Of a stretch of DNA of 13,901 bases, positions 7,289 through 13,190 are shown piece after piece. Below the pieces are notes generated by a model, which saw nothing but the letters and a program-made list of their open reading frames with translations, did no database searches and was not told where the DNA came from. Source of the DNA: Clostridiales bacterium (GTDB lineage Bacteria > Bacillota > Clostridia > Christensenellales > Aristaeellaceae); the NCBI GenBank assembly GCA_004552515.1, contig SFOF01000039.1, forward strand, positions 1 to 13,901, read 5' to 3'. How positions within the stretch are numbered: the stretch's first letter is position 1; each line of letters begins with the position of its first letter. A program made the position numbers and the translations under genes.

Positions 7289-7365
7289 TGGCGTGCCTGG
7301 AGGGACTCGAACCCCCGGTCTCTTGGTTCGTAGCCAAGCACTCTATCCGGCTGAGCTACAGGCAC
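7289..7365 (-). tRNA. tRNA-Arg (anticodon ACG), CCA end encoded
   Basis: Full cloverleaf on the minus strand. The acceptor stem GTGCCTG (7365-7359) pairs with CAGGCAC. The D arm is present. The anticodon stem CTTGG/CCAAG holds loop CTACGAA with anticodon ACG. The T loop is TTCGAGT. Discriminator G is followed by encoded CCA at 7291-7289. The ACG anticodon (wobble A normally edited to inosine) reads the CGN Arg codons common in this genome. Confidence 0.97.
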
Positions 7366-7388
7366 ACGTTGTTTCAACAACATGAGAT

Positions 7389-7417
7389 ATTATACCAGCG
7401 CCGTCTGAAAATGTCAA
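7389..7417 (-). promoter_or_regulatory. Consensus promoter of the tRNA-Arg gene
   Basis: Minus strand: -35 TTGACA (7417-7412), 17-nt spacer, -10 TATAAT (7394-7389), with an extended TGG before the -10. All 12 box positions match consensus. The predicted transcript would begin near 7382 with GTTGTT (7381-7376), which pairs with AACAAC (7373-7368), a small 5' leader hairpin before the mature tRNA. Confidence 0.9.
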
Positions 7418-7460
7418 TGCAAAATTGCGGAAATTCAAAAGTTAACAATATATCTCGCCC

Positions 7461-7490
7461 TCATGAAACGCGGCAAAAGCGCGCATACTA
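7461..7490 (+). promoter_or_regulatory. Sigma-G-like promoter of the spoVA operon
   Basis: -10 CATACTA (7484-7490) matches the sigma-G form CATnnTA. After an 18-nt spacer, -35 TCATG (7461-7465) matches GnATG at four of five positions. spoVA operons are known sigma-G targets in the forespore, so motif, spacing and position agree. The start would be near 7497, about 86 nt before the leader ORF. Confidence 0.65.
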
Positions 7491-7501
7491 TCCGCAGATT
7501 T

Positions 7502-7562
7502 AGAGTGCGCCTTAAAAAATTCCTCGGACGGCGACGACGGCCTTCCCATCAAAGCGCACTCT
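7502..7562 (+). promoter_or_regulatory. Long-range stem in the spoVA 5' UTR
   Basis: AGAGTGCGC (7502-7510) is perfectly complementary to GCGCACTCT (7554-7562). The stem would close almost the whole leader between the predicted start site and the ribosome site AAGGAGG (7568-7574). The loop holds an A-run and GC-rich sequence. Whether it stabilises the mRNA, controls translation of the leader ORF or binds something is unknown. Confidence 0.5.
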
Positions 7563-7582
7563 GGCGGAAGGAGGACATCACC

Positions 7583-7681
7583 ATGAAAGGCGATCAGAAA
7601 ATCTGTCCGGCCCGCAGGGGCGCGCCGCGCCGGCAGGACTGTCCCGGGGAGCGCGCGGCGGGGGAGGAGAAGCGGCTGTGA
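7583..7681 (+). CDS. 32-codon ORF at the head of the spoVA operon, overlapping spoVAC
   Basis: The ATG at 7583 has AAGGAGG 8 nt upstream, one of the best ribosome sites in the window. The ORF ends in TGA at 7679-7681, overlapping the GTG start of spoVAC by 4 nt (GTGA). The peptide is basic and holds two Cys-Pro pairs in KICPARRGAPRRQDCPGER. It has no hydrophobic segment. I recognise no family. The layout suggests either a true small forespore protein or a leader whose translation feeds ribosomes to spoVAC. A longer form from the ATG at 7463 would start inside the promoter and is unlikely. The sequence is very GC-rich, so chance cannot be excluded. Confidence 0.5.
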   Translation: MKGDQKICPARRGAPRRQDCPGERAAGEEKRL

Positions 7682-8142
7682 ACAAGATGCGCAATGAGGA
7701 ACATAGGCGCTACGACCGCATGGTCAAGGCGCTCACGCCCAACAGCAATTATATTCAGGGCTATCTGCGCGCGTTCTGGGTGGGCGGCGTGATCTGCACG
7801 ATCGGCCAGCTCATCAGCCTGTGGGGCGAGAAGGGGCTGGGCCTGAGCGAGAGCAGCGCGGCCATGCTGACCAGCGTGATCCTGATTTTTCTGGGCACGA
7901 CGCTGACGGGAATTGGCGTTTACGACGACATCGGCCATTATGCGGGCGCAGGCTCGATCGTGCCGATCACCGGCTTTGCCAATTCCATCGCCGCGCCGGC
8001 CATCGAGTTCAAGCGCGAGGGGCTGATATTGGGCGTGGGCGCGAAGCTGTTCGTCATCGCCGGGCCGGTGCTGGTGTACGGCATCGCCAGCTCGATCGTC
8101 GTGGGCGTGATCTACTGGCTGATTGGGAGGCTTGCGGGATGA
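7678..8142 (+). CDS. spoVAC: Stage V sporulation protein AC (dipicolinate channel membrane subunit)
   Basis: A 154-residue integral membrane protein of the SpoVA complex in the inner forespore membrane. It helps load calcium-dipicolinate into the spore and release it in germination; B. subtilis SpoVAC is reported to act as a mechanosensitive channel. Residues 1-23 are a charged cytosolic head (NEEHRRYDRMVKALTP). NYIQGYLRAFWVGGVICTIG is the family signature, followed by hydrophobic segments at roughly 30-50, 60-80 and 125-150 and the loop VYDDIGHYAGAGSIVPITGF. Length is normal (~150). The GTG at 7678 has GGAGG 10 nt upstream and overlaps the leader ORF. Its TGA overlaps the spoVAD ATG (ATGA, 8139-8142), so the genes are translationally coupled. 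Expected to be sigma-G controlled. Confidence 0.97.
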   Translation: MNKMRNEEHRRYDRMVKALTPNSNYIQGYLRAFWVGGVICTIGQLISLWGEKGLGLSESSAAMLTSVILIFLGTTLTGIGVYDDIGHYAGAGSIVPITGFANSIAAPAIEFKREGLILGVGAKLFVIAGPVLVYGIASSIVVGVIYWLIGRLAG

Positions 8143-9143
8143 AACAGACGCTTCTTTTTAAGAATCGCGTGGCGGTGCGCGCGCGCGCGTCGATCGTGGG
8201 CAAAAAGGAGGGCGCGGGGCCGCTGGGCGGGCGCTTCGACGTGGTTCTGGACGATGATCTGCTCGGCCAGAAGAGCTGGGAGCTGGCCGAGAGCGAGATG
8301 CTGCGCCGCGCCGCCTGTCTCTGCCTCGAGCGGGGCGGGCTGGACGTGAGCGCGCTCGAGCTGATCACGGCGGGCGATCTGATCAATCAGCTCATGCCCT
8401 CGAGCCTTATGGCGCGTTCTCTCGGGCGGCCGTTTCTGGGGCTGTACGGCGCGTGCTCGACGTTTGCCGAGGGCGCGCTGATCGGCGGCGCGATGGTGGA
8501 GGGCGGCTTTCGCAAGAACGCGCTGTGCGCCGCGTCGAGCCATTTCTGCACGGCGGAGCGGCAGTTCCGCTTCCCGCTGGAGCTGGGCACGCAGCGCCCT
8601 CCGGCGGCGCAGTGGACAGCCACGGCGGCGGGAGCCATGCTCGTGGATCGTGAAAAAGCGCCCGCGCAGGCGCGCCTGACGCACGGCACGATCGGCCGCG
8701 TGGTCGATTTTGAGGTGACCGACGCGAACCACATGGGCGCGGCCATGGCGCCGGCCGTCGCGGATACGATTCAGGCGCACTTTATCGACACGGCGCGCGA
8801 TTTTTCGGATTACGACCGGATCATTACCGGCGATCTGGGCTATATCGGCAGGAATCTCTTAAAGGAGCTGCTCGTTCAGCGCGGCGTTGAAATCGACGAT
8901 GAAAAGCTGGTGGATTGCGGCGCGAGTCTGTTCTATCAGGAGCAGGACGTTCACGCGGGCGGCAGCGGCTGCGGCTGCGTGGCGGCGGTGACCTGCGCCG
9001 TGGCGCTCGACAATCTGGAAAAGCGGGCGTGGAAGCGCGTGCTGGTGATCGGTTCGGGTGCGCTGATGAGCACGACCAGCGCGCAGCAGGGCGAGAGCAT
9101 ACCGGGCGTGGCGCACGCCGTGGCATTGGAGGTGGATGAATGA
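8139..9143 (+). CDS. spoVAD: Stage V sporulation protein AD (dipicolinate-binding subunit)
   Basis: A 334-residue protein with a thiolase-like fold; SpoVAD is the peripheral subunit known to bind dipicolinic acid at the forespore inner membrane. Family features: N-terminal FKNRVAVRARASIVGKKEGAGPLG, GDLINQLMPSSLMARSL, the LGLYGACSTFAEG segment at the position of the thiolase nucleophile, the SSHFCTAERQFRFPLELG block, HMGAAMAPA, and the C-terminal GSGALMSTTSAQQGESIPG. Length fits the usual ~335-340. The ATG at 8139 has GGGAGG 8 nt upstream and overlaps the spoVAC stop by 4 nt; its own stop overlaps the spoVAE start by 4 nt. No defects seen. Confidence 0.98.
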   Translation: MKQTLLFKNRVAVRARASIVGKKEGAGPLGGRFDVVLDDDLLGQKSWELAESEMLRRAACLCLERGGLDVSALELITAGDLINQLMPSSLMARSLGRPFLGLYGACSTFAEGALIGGAMVEGGFRKNALCAASSHFCTAERQFRFPLELGTQRPPAAQWTATAAGAMLVDREKAPAQARLTHGTIGRVVDFEVTDANHMGAAMAPAVADTIQAHFIDTARDFSDYDRIITGDLGYIGRNLLKELLVQRGVEIDDEKLVDCGASLFYQEQDVHAGGSGCGCVAAVTCAVALDNLEKRAWKRVLVIGSGALMSTTSAQQGESIPGVAHAVALEVDE

Positions 9144-9517
9144 TGGCGCTGTTTTTGACGTTTTTGAAGGCGTTTGCCGTCGGCGGGCTGATCTGCTGCG
9201 TCGGGCAGGCGCTGCTCATGCACACAAAGCTGACCAGCGCGCGGATTCTTGTGCTGTTTGTGGTTTCGGGCGTGATGCTGACGGCGATCGGCGTGTACAA
9301 GCCGCTGGTCGATTTCGCGGGCGCGGGCGCGACGGTGCCGCTGCTGGGCTTCGGCTATTCGCTGGCGGTGGGCGCGATGCGCGCCGTGCAGGAGAAGGGG
9401 CTGCTGGGCGCGTTCACCGGCGGCATTGTGAACACGGCGGCGGGCATATCGGCGGCGGTGATGTTCGGCCTGTTGAACGCGCTGATCTTCTCGCCGCACA
9501 TGAAGGGGCATAACTAG
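9140..9517 (+). CDS. spoVAE: Stage V sporulation protein AE (SpoVAEb type)
   Basis: A 125-residue membrane protein, the third SpoVA subunit of the minimal AC-AD-AE set found in many Clostridia. FLKAFAVGGLICCVGQALL (8-26), a hydrophobic segment around 36-52 (ILVLFVVSGVMLTAIGVY), the loop LVDFAGAGATVPLLGFGYSL and a last membrane segment around 95-115 are typical. It is related to SpoVAC (both carry a VGG-IC-GQ first segment and AGAG--VP loop). The ATG at 9140 overlaps the spoVAD stop (ATGA); GGAGG lies 7 nt upstream. The next codon is also ATG. No spoVAF or gerA-type gene follows; repeat copy B begins 23 nt past the stop. Confidence 0.97.
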   Translation: MMALFLTFLKAFAVGGLICCVGQALLMHTKLTSARILVLFVVSGVMLTAIGVYKPLVDFAGAGATVPLLGFGYSLAVGAMRAVQEKGLLGAFTGGIVNTAAGISAAVMFGLLNALIFSPHMKGHN

Positions 9518-9540
9518 AGCGTTCGCTTCGGGCGCGGCGG

Positions 9541-9790
9541 GCCGCAGTGCGGTTTTCACTTTGCGCGGCCTGACTCAAAGGCTTGCGTGAATAGGAGCGA
9601 TCACGCGGCCACACGACTTGCCAAACCATAAATTGGAGTTTGGCAAGTCTTCGTTGTACCCGAGTCCCCCTCGCCGCGTAAAGCGCACTCACGCCGCGAA
9701 TCAAATGAAGAGAGTCCAGGGAGACGAGTCTCCTTGGCGCAGTCTGGGGCGGCCGCAGTGCGGCTTCCACATTCAGCCCCAGCGAACTCC
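9541..9790 (-). repeat. Structured intergenic element, copy B (inverted relative to A)
   Basis: Read on the minus strand. P1: CTGGGGC (9782-9776) with GCCCCAG (9750-9744), enclosing a REP-like palindrome (9764-9752). P2: CCAAGGAGAC (9737-9728) pairing back to 9716, with the same A-C mismatch as copy A. P3: GCGTG/TACGC. P4: a perfect 12-bp stem GACTTGCCAAAC (9649-9638) with GTTTGGCAAGTC (9626-9615) around an 11-nt loop. It ends in a second REP-like palindrome (9553-9541) 23 nt past the spoVAE stop. Sequence outside the stems is highly similar to copy A. Confidence 0.8.
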
Positions 9791-9889
9791 CGGCGGTATC
9801 CTATCGACTCAGCAGATCATAGCGAGAGAAGCGCCCACCCAACGCGGCGCTTCTTTTCGTATAAGCGAACCTCGGTCGCACTCCAGTTG

Positions 9890-10445
9890 GGATCGCCATA
9901 AGGAAACGCACAGTCCCGAAGTGAACCCATAAAGCCGGATAACCGCATGACAACTGAGAACGTACTATCGGCGATCCCGACCCACGGCGGAATAGAAACG
10001 AAACATCCCGCAAGCCGTCCTGTTTGGCGCTATGCGGCAAAGAGCAGGCGTGATCGAACGCAAAACGCCCCGACAGAACCACATGACCGGCATGTCCTCC
10101 CAACAGAATCGTGTCTCAGCACGCGAAGCGCACGCATCACCGCATAGCGCCCTAAACATACCTCGAACGAACCGCGAAACGCGGCGTATGGGAAACGCCC
10201 TTGTAGACGCCATCTTCCATAATGAAGAGAAGGCTGAACCGATATTCCCGCCAGCGCGTCCGAACGCAAAGCGCCGCATCGCCGCGCAGACCAGCCCCCG
10301 CGCGCACAAACGCTTCTGCCGGAACTGCAACCGGCCAAACGCAACATTGCGCCGGCCCACGATTCATGATTATATAAAGCAGAGCAGCGCATCGCCGCGA
10401 TAGCGCACATAAACGCCGCGCCGCTCGTCCCCCGCGCTCTCGCAC
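9890..10445 (-). repeat. Long dispersed intergenic repeat block, copy L2
   Basis: On the minus strand this matches L1 (2390-2790). The shared part runs from GTGGGCCGGCGCAATGTTG (near 10360) through the block ending GTGCGTTTCCTTATGGCGAT (near 9893). A central segment (about 10100-10260) is absent from L1. No frame is conserved across both copies because of indels. The gap 9518-10508 holds no gene that I can support. About 9791-9889, between B and L2, is unlike the L1 side. Confidence 0.75.
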
Positions 10446-10508
10446 CGTTTGTCTCGCGGCGGCATCCTCTCACCGCTTTCCGCGCCCGTTGGCTTTACCG
10501 CGCCCCCG

Positions 10509-11738
10509 TCAGCCGCCGATCAGCAGCACGGTTAAATCGCCCACGTTGGTGCCCGTTGGGCCGGTGCGGATGAGCGCGCCGATGCGGTCGAGGGCGTGAT
10601 AGGCGTCGTTGTCCGCAAGCGCGGCGGCTATATCCACGCCCGCGGCGCGGCATCTTTCCAGCGACGCGCCGTCCACGCAGCCGCCCGCCGCGTCGGTGGG
10701 GCCGTCGCGCCCGTCGCTGCCGACGCTCATGAGCGCCGCGTTCAGGCCGTTCAGACCGCCCGCCGCCGCCAGCGCCAGCTCCTGATTGCGCCCGCCGAGG
10801 CCCCGGCCGCGCACATGCACCACCGTCTCGCCGCCCAGTATGAACGCGCGCCGTCCGCGTCCCGCGTGCGTTTTCGCCATCGCGGCGAGGAACGCGCCGG
10901 CCTCGCGCGCCTCGCAGTCGAGCCGGTCGGTGAGCAGCAGCGGCTCATAGCCCAGCGCGCGCGCCGTGTCCGCCGCCGAGGCGCACAGCAGCGACACGCT
11001 GCCGATGATTTCGCTCTCCACGTTGTCCAGCGCCTTGGGCGTTTCGCGCGCCAGGCAGGCGCGGGCCGCGTCGCTCAGGGGCAGCGCGTATCGCCCGGCC
11101 AGCGCGAGCGCCTCCCGCGACGTGCTGGTATCGGGCGCGGCGGGGCCGGAGGCGATCATGTCGAGCGGATCGCCCAGCACGTCGCTCAGCACCAGGCTCA
11201 GCACGCGCGCCGGGCGGCAGGCCAGCGCGAACCGACCGCCCTTGACCGCGCTCAGCCGCTTGCGGATGGTGTTGATCGCCACGATGTCCGCGCCGCTGCG
11301 CAGCAGGTGCTCGGTGATGCGCGCCAGCTCGTCCGGCGCGATCAGCGGCTTTTCGAACAGCGCGCTGCCGCCGCCCGAGAGCAGGAACAGCACGCGGTCG
11401 TGCTCCGTCAGGCCGCGCACGCGCTCGAGCGCCGTCTCCGCGCCGAGGATCGACATTTCGTCCGGAATGGGATGACCCGCCTCGATGATGGCCGCGTTGC
11501 CGACAGGGCCGTGCGCGCAGCCGCGTGCGGTGACGATCACGCCGCCGTCGAAGGCCGCCTCGTCCCAGGCGGCGCGCGCCATCGTCCAGGCCGCCTTGCC
11601 CACGGCCACGAGGATCAGCCGTCCGGGCGCGTTCAGAAAATCGCGATGCGCCGCCAGCGCTCGACGAACCGCCGCGTCGGGCATGGCGGCGTCGATCGCG
11701 CGGCGGGCGATCAGCAGGGCGTCGTCGTGCAGGGTCAT
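10509..11738 (-). CDS. Glycerate 2-kinase, type 2 (DUF4147 plus MOFRL domains)
   Basis: Cytosolic enzyme that phosphorylates D-glycerate with ATP, feeding 2-phosphoglycerate to glycolysis. The protein has 409 residues, near the family norm. N-terminal glycerate-kinase domain: VAVGKAA (44-50), EAGHPIPD (86-93), LLSGGGSALFEKP (119-131), NTIRKRLSAVKGGR (156-169), SDVLGDPLDMIASGP (185-199). The C-terminal MOFRL part holds ILGGETVV, RGLGGRNQELAL, SVGSDGRDGPTDAAGG and RTGPTGTNVGDL. The ATG at 11738 has AAGGAG 10 nt upstream; the in-frame GTG at 11747 lies too close to that site. It stands alone between repeat regions. No clear promoter or terminator is visible. Glycerate can arise from sugar-acid breakdown, which would fit the nearby glycosidases, but no link is shown. 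Confidence 0.93.
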   Translation of the reverse strand: MTLHDDALLIARRAIDAAMPDAAVRRALAAHRDFLNAPGRLILVAVGKAAWTMARAAWDEAAFDGGVIVTARGCAHGPVGNAAIIEAGHPIPDEMSILGAETALERVRGLTEHDRVLFLLSGGGSALFEKPLIAPDELARITEHLLRSGADIVAINTIRKRLSAVKGGRFALACRPARVLSLVLSDVLGDPLDMIASGPAAPDTSTSREALALAGRYALPLSDAARACLARETPKALDNVESEIIGSVSLLCASAADTARALGYEPLLLTDRLDCEAREAGAFLAAMAKTHAGRGRRAFILGGETVVHVRGRGLGGRNQELALAAAGGLNGLNAALMSVGSDGRDGPTDAAGGCVDGASLERCRAAGVDIAAALADNDAYHALDRIGALIRTGPTGTNVGDLTVLLIGG

Positions 11739-11874
11739 GGTGTTCACGCTCCTTTTGAAAGGGGATGGATGCGGAAATCGGCCCGCATCGGCAGAGCGAC
11801 GCGGCCTTCGCGGAACGGGCGGCCTTTGGCAAAGCGCCATTTCGCGCTGACCGCCGCGGAGCCAGGGTTTCAGC

Positions 11875-12035
11875 GCGCGAAGCGGTGTGGAAGCCGCACT
11901 GCGGCCTCTCTGGACTCTCTTTACGCTGCGGCGGGGCTGCGTTGGTGCGGATATGCGCCTTCGTCACCCGGGTACACGGGTAGACCCGATCGGCTCCGAT
12001 AAGCGGAGGCCGCACTGCGGCTGGCCGGGCGGGTC
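11875..12035 (+). repeat. Structured intergenic element, copy C
   Basis: Begins with GCGCGAAGCGG and a REP-like palindrome (11893-11905), then CTCTCTGGACTCTCTT as in copies A and B. P4 is GACCCG (11983-11988) with CGGGTC (12030-12035). It has the same 53-nt span as in copy A and nests the identical 31-nt core, including the REP palindrome (12009-12021). Relative to A, TT/AA in the arms has become CC/GG. The P2-P3 part is rearranged. It lies upstream of the glycerate kinase start. Confidence 0.75.
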
Positions 12036-12060
12036 GGGCTGTATATCGATGTTACCAACT

Positions 12061-12192
12061 CGCACAATTGGAGACCTGCCTGACTCTGACCTATGGTCAG
12101 GCAGGTCGTGTTGTATTGCGCGGCAGCAAGTGGAAGCCGGCACTGCCGGCCGGGTTGCGTGCGCGAAGCGGAGCGGAAGCCGCACTGCGGCC
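12061..12192 (+). repeat. Structured intergenic element, copy D
   Basis: Directly follows copy C. P4 is a perfect 12-bp stem GACCTGCCTGAC (12073-12084) with GTCAGGCAGGTC (12096-12107) around an 11-nt loop ending CTATG, the same geometry as copy B. Next come GTGTTGTATTGCGCGG and AAGTGGAAGCC, then the palindrome variant GCCGGCACTGCCGGC (12136-12150) and a standard REP palindrome (12179-12191). The last lies 7 nt from the stop codon of the convergent DUF4250 gene. Confidence 0.75.
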
Positions 12193-12198
12193 GCCGTC

Positions 12199-12384
12199 CT
12201 ACTGCCGGCAGCGCATGAACTGATTATGCACCGGATCGTAGTGCCAGCCCGCCGCCGCCATGCGCGCCGTGACGAGCGCTTTGTCTTCGTCAAGATCGTC
12301 GCACAGCTCGTCCAGCGAGGCGTAGCGGTCGCGCAGCAGCGTGTTCAGATAGCTGGGCAGTATCAGGATGTCCTGGGGCAGCAT
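12199..12384 (-). CDS. DUF4250 domain-containing protein
   Basis: A 61-residue protein of the DUF4250 family, common in Clostridia and of unknown function. MLPQDILILPSYLNTLLRDR followed by YASLDELCDDLDEDK and a C-terminal GWHYDPVHNQF is the full family pattern. It is small, soluble and acidic. The ATG at 12384 has AAGGAGG 7 nt upstream. It lies 110 nt downstream of the deoxynucleoside kinase on the same strand. Repeat copy D ends against its stop codon. Confidence 0.9.
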   Translation of the reverse strand: MLPQDILILPSYLNTLLRDRYASLDELCDDLDEDKALVTARMAAAGWHYDPVHNQFMRCRQ

Positions 12385-12445
12385 GGTTCTTCCTCCTTAT
12401 CACGGGCCGTTTCAAGAGTCATAATTTTGTTGCATTGTGTTTACA

Positions 12446-12464
12446 GCGCAATACTGGATTGCGC
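12446..12464. other. Hairpin between the kinase and DUF4250 genes
   Basis: GCGCAAT (12446-12452) and ATTGCGC (12458-12464) form a perfect 7-bp stem with a 5-nt loop, 31 nt past the kinase stop. There is no T-run on either side, so it is not a standard terminator. It could be a pause, processing or mRNA-end signal between the two genes. Confidence 0.35.
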
Positions 12465-12494
12465 GCGCGGAATTGGTTATACTTTGTATAATCC

Positions 12495-13076
12495 TCAGGC
12501 GTCGATGAAGCCGAGCACGTCCTGAAGCGTCCAGCCGCCGTCGTCGAGCACGAGCGTTTTCTCGCGCGGCAGCGTCTGCGCCCAGTCGTCATAGAGCGCC
12601 TTGAGCCGCTCGGCATAGCGCAGACCCAGCTCGCCCTCGTAGTCCAAGCCGCGCGTGCGCAGGCGTTCGGCCAGCGTTTCGGCGGGACAGCGCAGATAGA
12701 TGTAGCGGTCGATGGGCGGCATGAGCGCCTCCATGCCGCGGGCGATGCGCTCGAGCACGGCGTATTCGTCGTTTGTCAGCTCGCCCTCGAGCAGGCGATA
12801 GCGCGCGATGACCAGATTCTCTATCAGGCAGCGGTCGAAGAAGAAGAACTCGCGGTCGCGGCGCGTCCAGTCGGGCTTTTCGAAATAGAGCGAGAGGAAC
12901 GCCGCCTGCGCGTGGAACGACCAGCGGCGCGCGTCGGCATAGTAGTCGCGGATGAAGGGGTTGTCCTGCGGGCGCTCCTCATGGGCGGCGGCGCGCTCGC
13001 CCAGCGCGTCCATGAGCCGACCCAGCAGCGTGGTTTTCCCGGCGCACACGGCGCCGCTCAAGGCGATGTATTTCAT
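12495..13076 (-). CDS. Deoxynucleoside kinase (dGK/dAK/dCK family)
   Basis: Salvage enzyme that phosphorylates a deoxynucleoside to its 5'-monophosphate in the cytosol. The protein has 193 residues. GAVCAGKT (8-15) is the P-loop. EERPQDNPFIRDYYADARRW (33-52, approximately) followed by FHAQAAFLSLYF is the substrate-site signature of bacterial dGK/dAK enzymes. Asp81-Arg82 in FFFDRCLIEN is the DR catalytic motif. AERLRTRG (136-143) is the Arg-rich lid. Start choice: the ATG at 13076 has GGGAG 8 nt upstream; the in-frame GTG at 13085 overlaps that site. It has its own promoter (13118-13146), divergent from the toxin-antitoxin promoter. Base preference (dG, dA or dC) cannot be decided. Confidence 0.88.
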   Translation of the reverse strand: MKYIALSGAVCAGKTTLLGRLMDALGERAAAHEERPQDNPFIRDYYADARRWSFHAQAAFLSLYFEKPDWTRRDREFFFFDRCLIENLVIARYRLLEGELTNDEYAVLERIARGMEALMPPIDRYIYLRCPAETLAERLRTRGLDYEGELGLRYAERLKALYDDWAQTLPREKTLVLDDGGWTLQDVLGFIDA

Positions 13077-13117
13077 ATCGGTCACTCCCGAAGCGTAATG
13101 GGCGGCAGCTGCCTATT

Positions 13118-13146
13118 ATTATATCACGCTCCGGCGTACGGGGCAA
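13118..13146 (-). promoter_or_regulatory. Promoter of the deoxynucleoside kinase gene
   Basis: Minus strand: -35 TTGCCC (13146-13141), 17-nt spacer, -10 TATAAT (13123-13118) preceded by an extended TGA. It lies about 42 nt upstream of the kinase start. Confidence 0.75.
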
Positions 13147-13160
13147 TATGTCCCCCGCAT

Positions 13161-13190
13161 TTGACAGATGCGGCGCGGATGTGCTATAAT
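13161..13190 (+). promoter_or_regulatory. Promoter of the toxin-antitoxin operon
   Basis: -35 TTGACA (13161-13166), 18-nt spacer, -10 TATAAT (13185-13190) with an extended TGC. Both boxes match consensus. It is divergent from the kinase promoter; the two -35 boxes are 14 bp apart. Confidence 0.9.

Noticed and set aside
6912..7337. Upstream extension of the GH28-like frame
   Set aside because: It crosses a duplicated spacer and part of the tRNA gene. The ATG at 6911 has a strong ribosome site and begins exactly where the family similarity begins.
7463..7582. Longer form of the spoVA leader ORF starting at the ATG at 7463
   Set aside because: That ATG lies inside the -35 element of the predicted sigma-G promoter, so it would be upstream of the transcript start. 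The ATG at 7583 has the ribosome site.
9541..12192. CRISPR array
   Set aside because: The repeats are irregularly spaced, on both strands, and scattered over several gaps. There are no uniform spacers and no cas genes.
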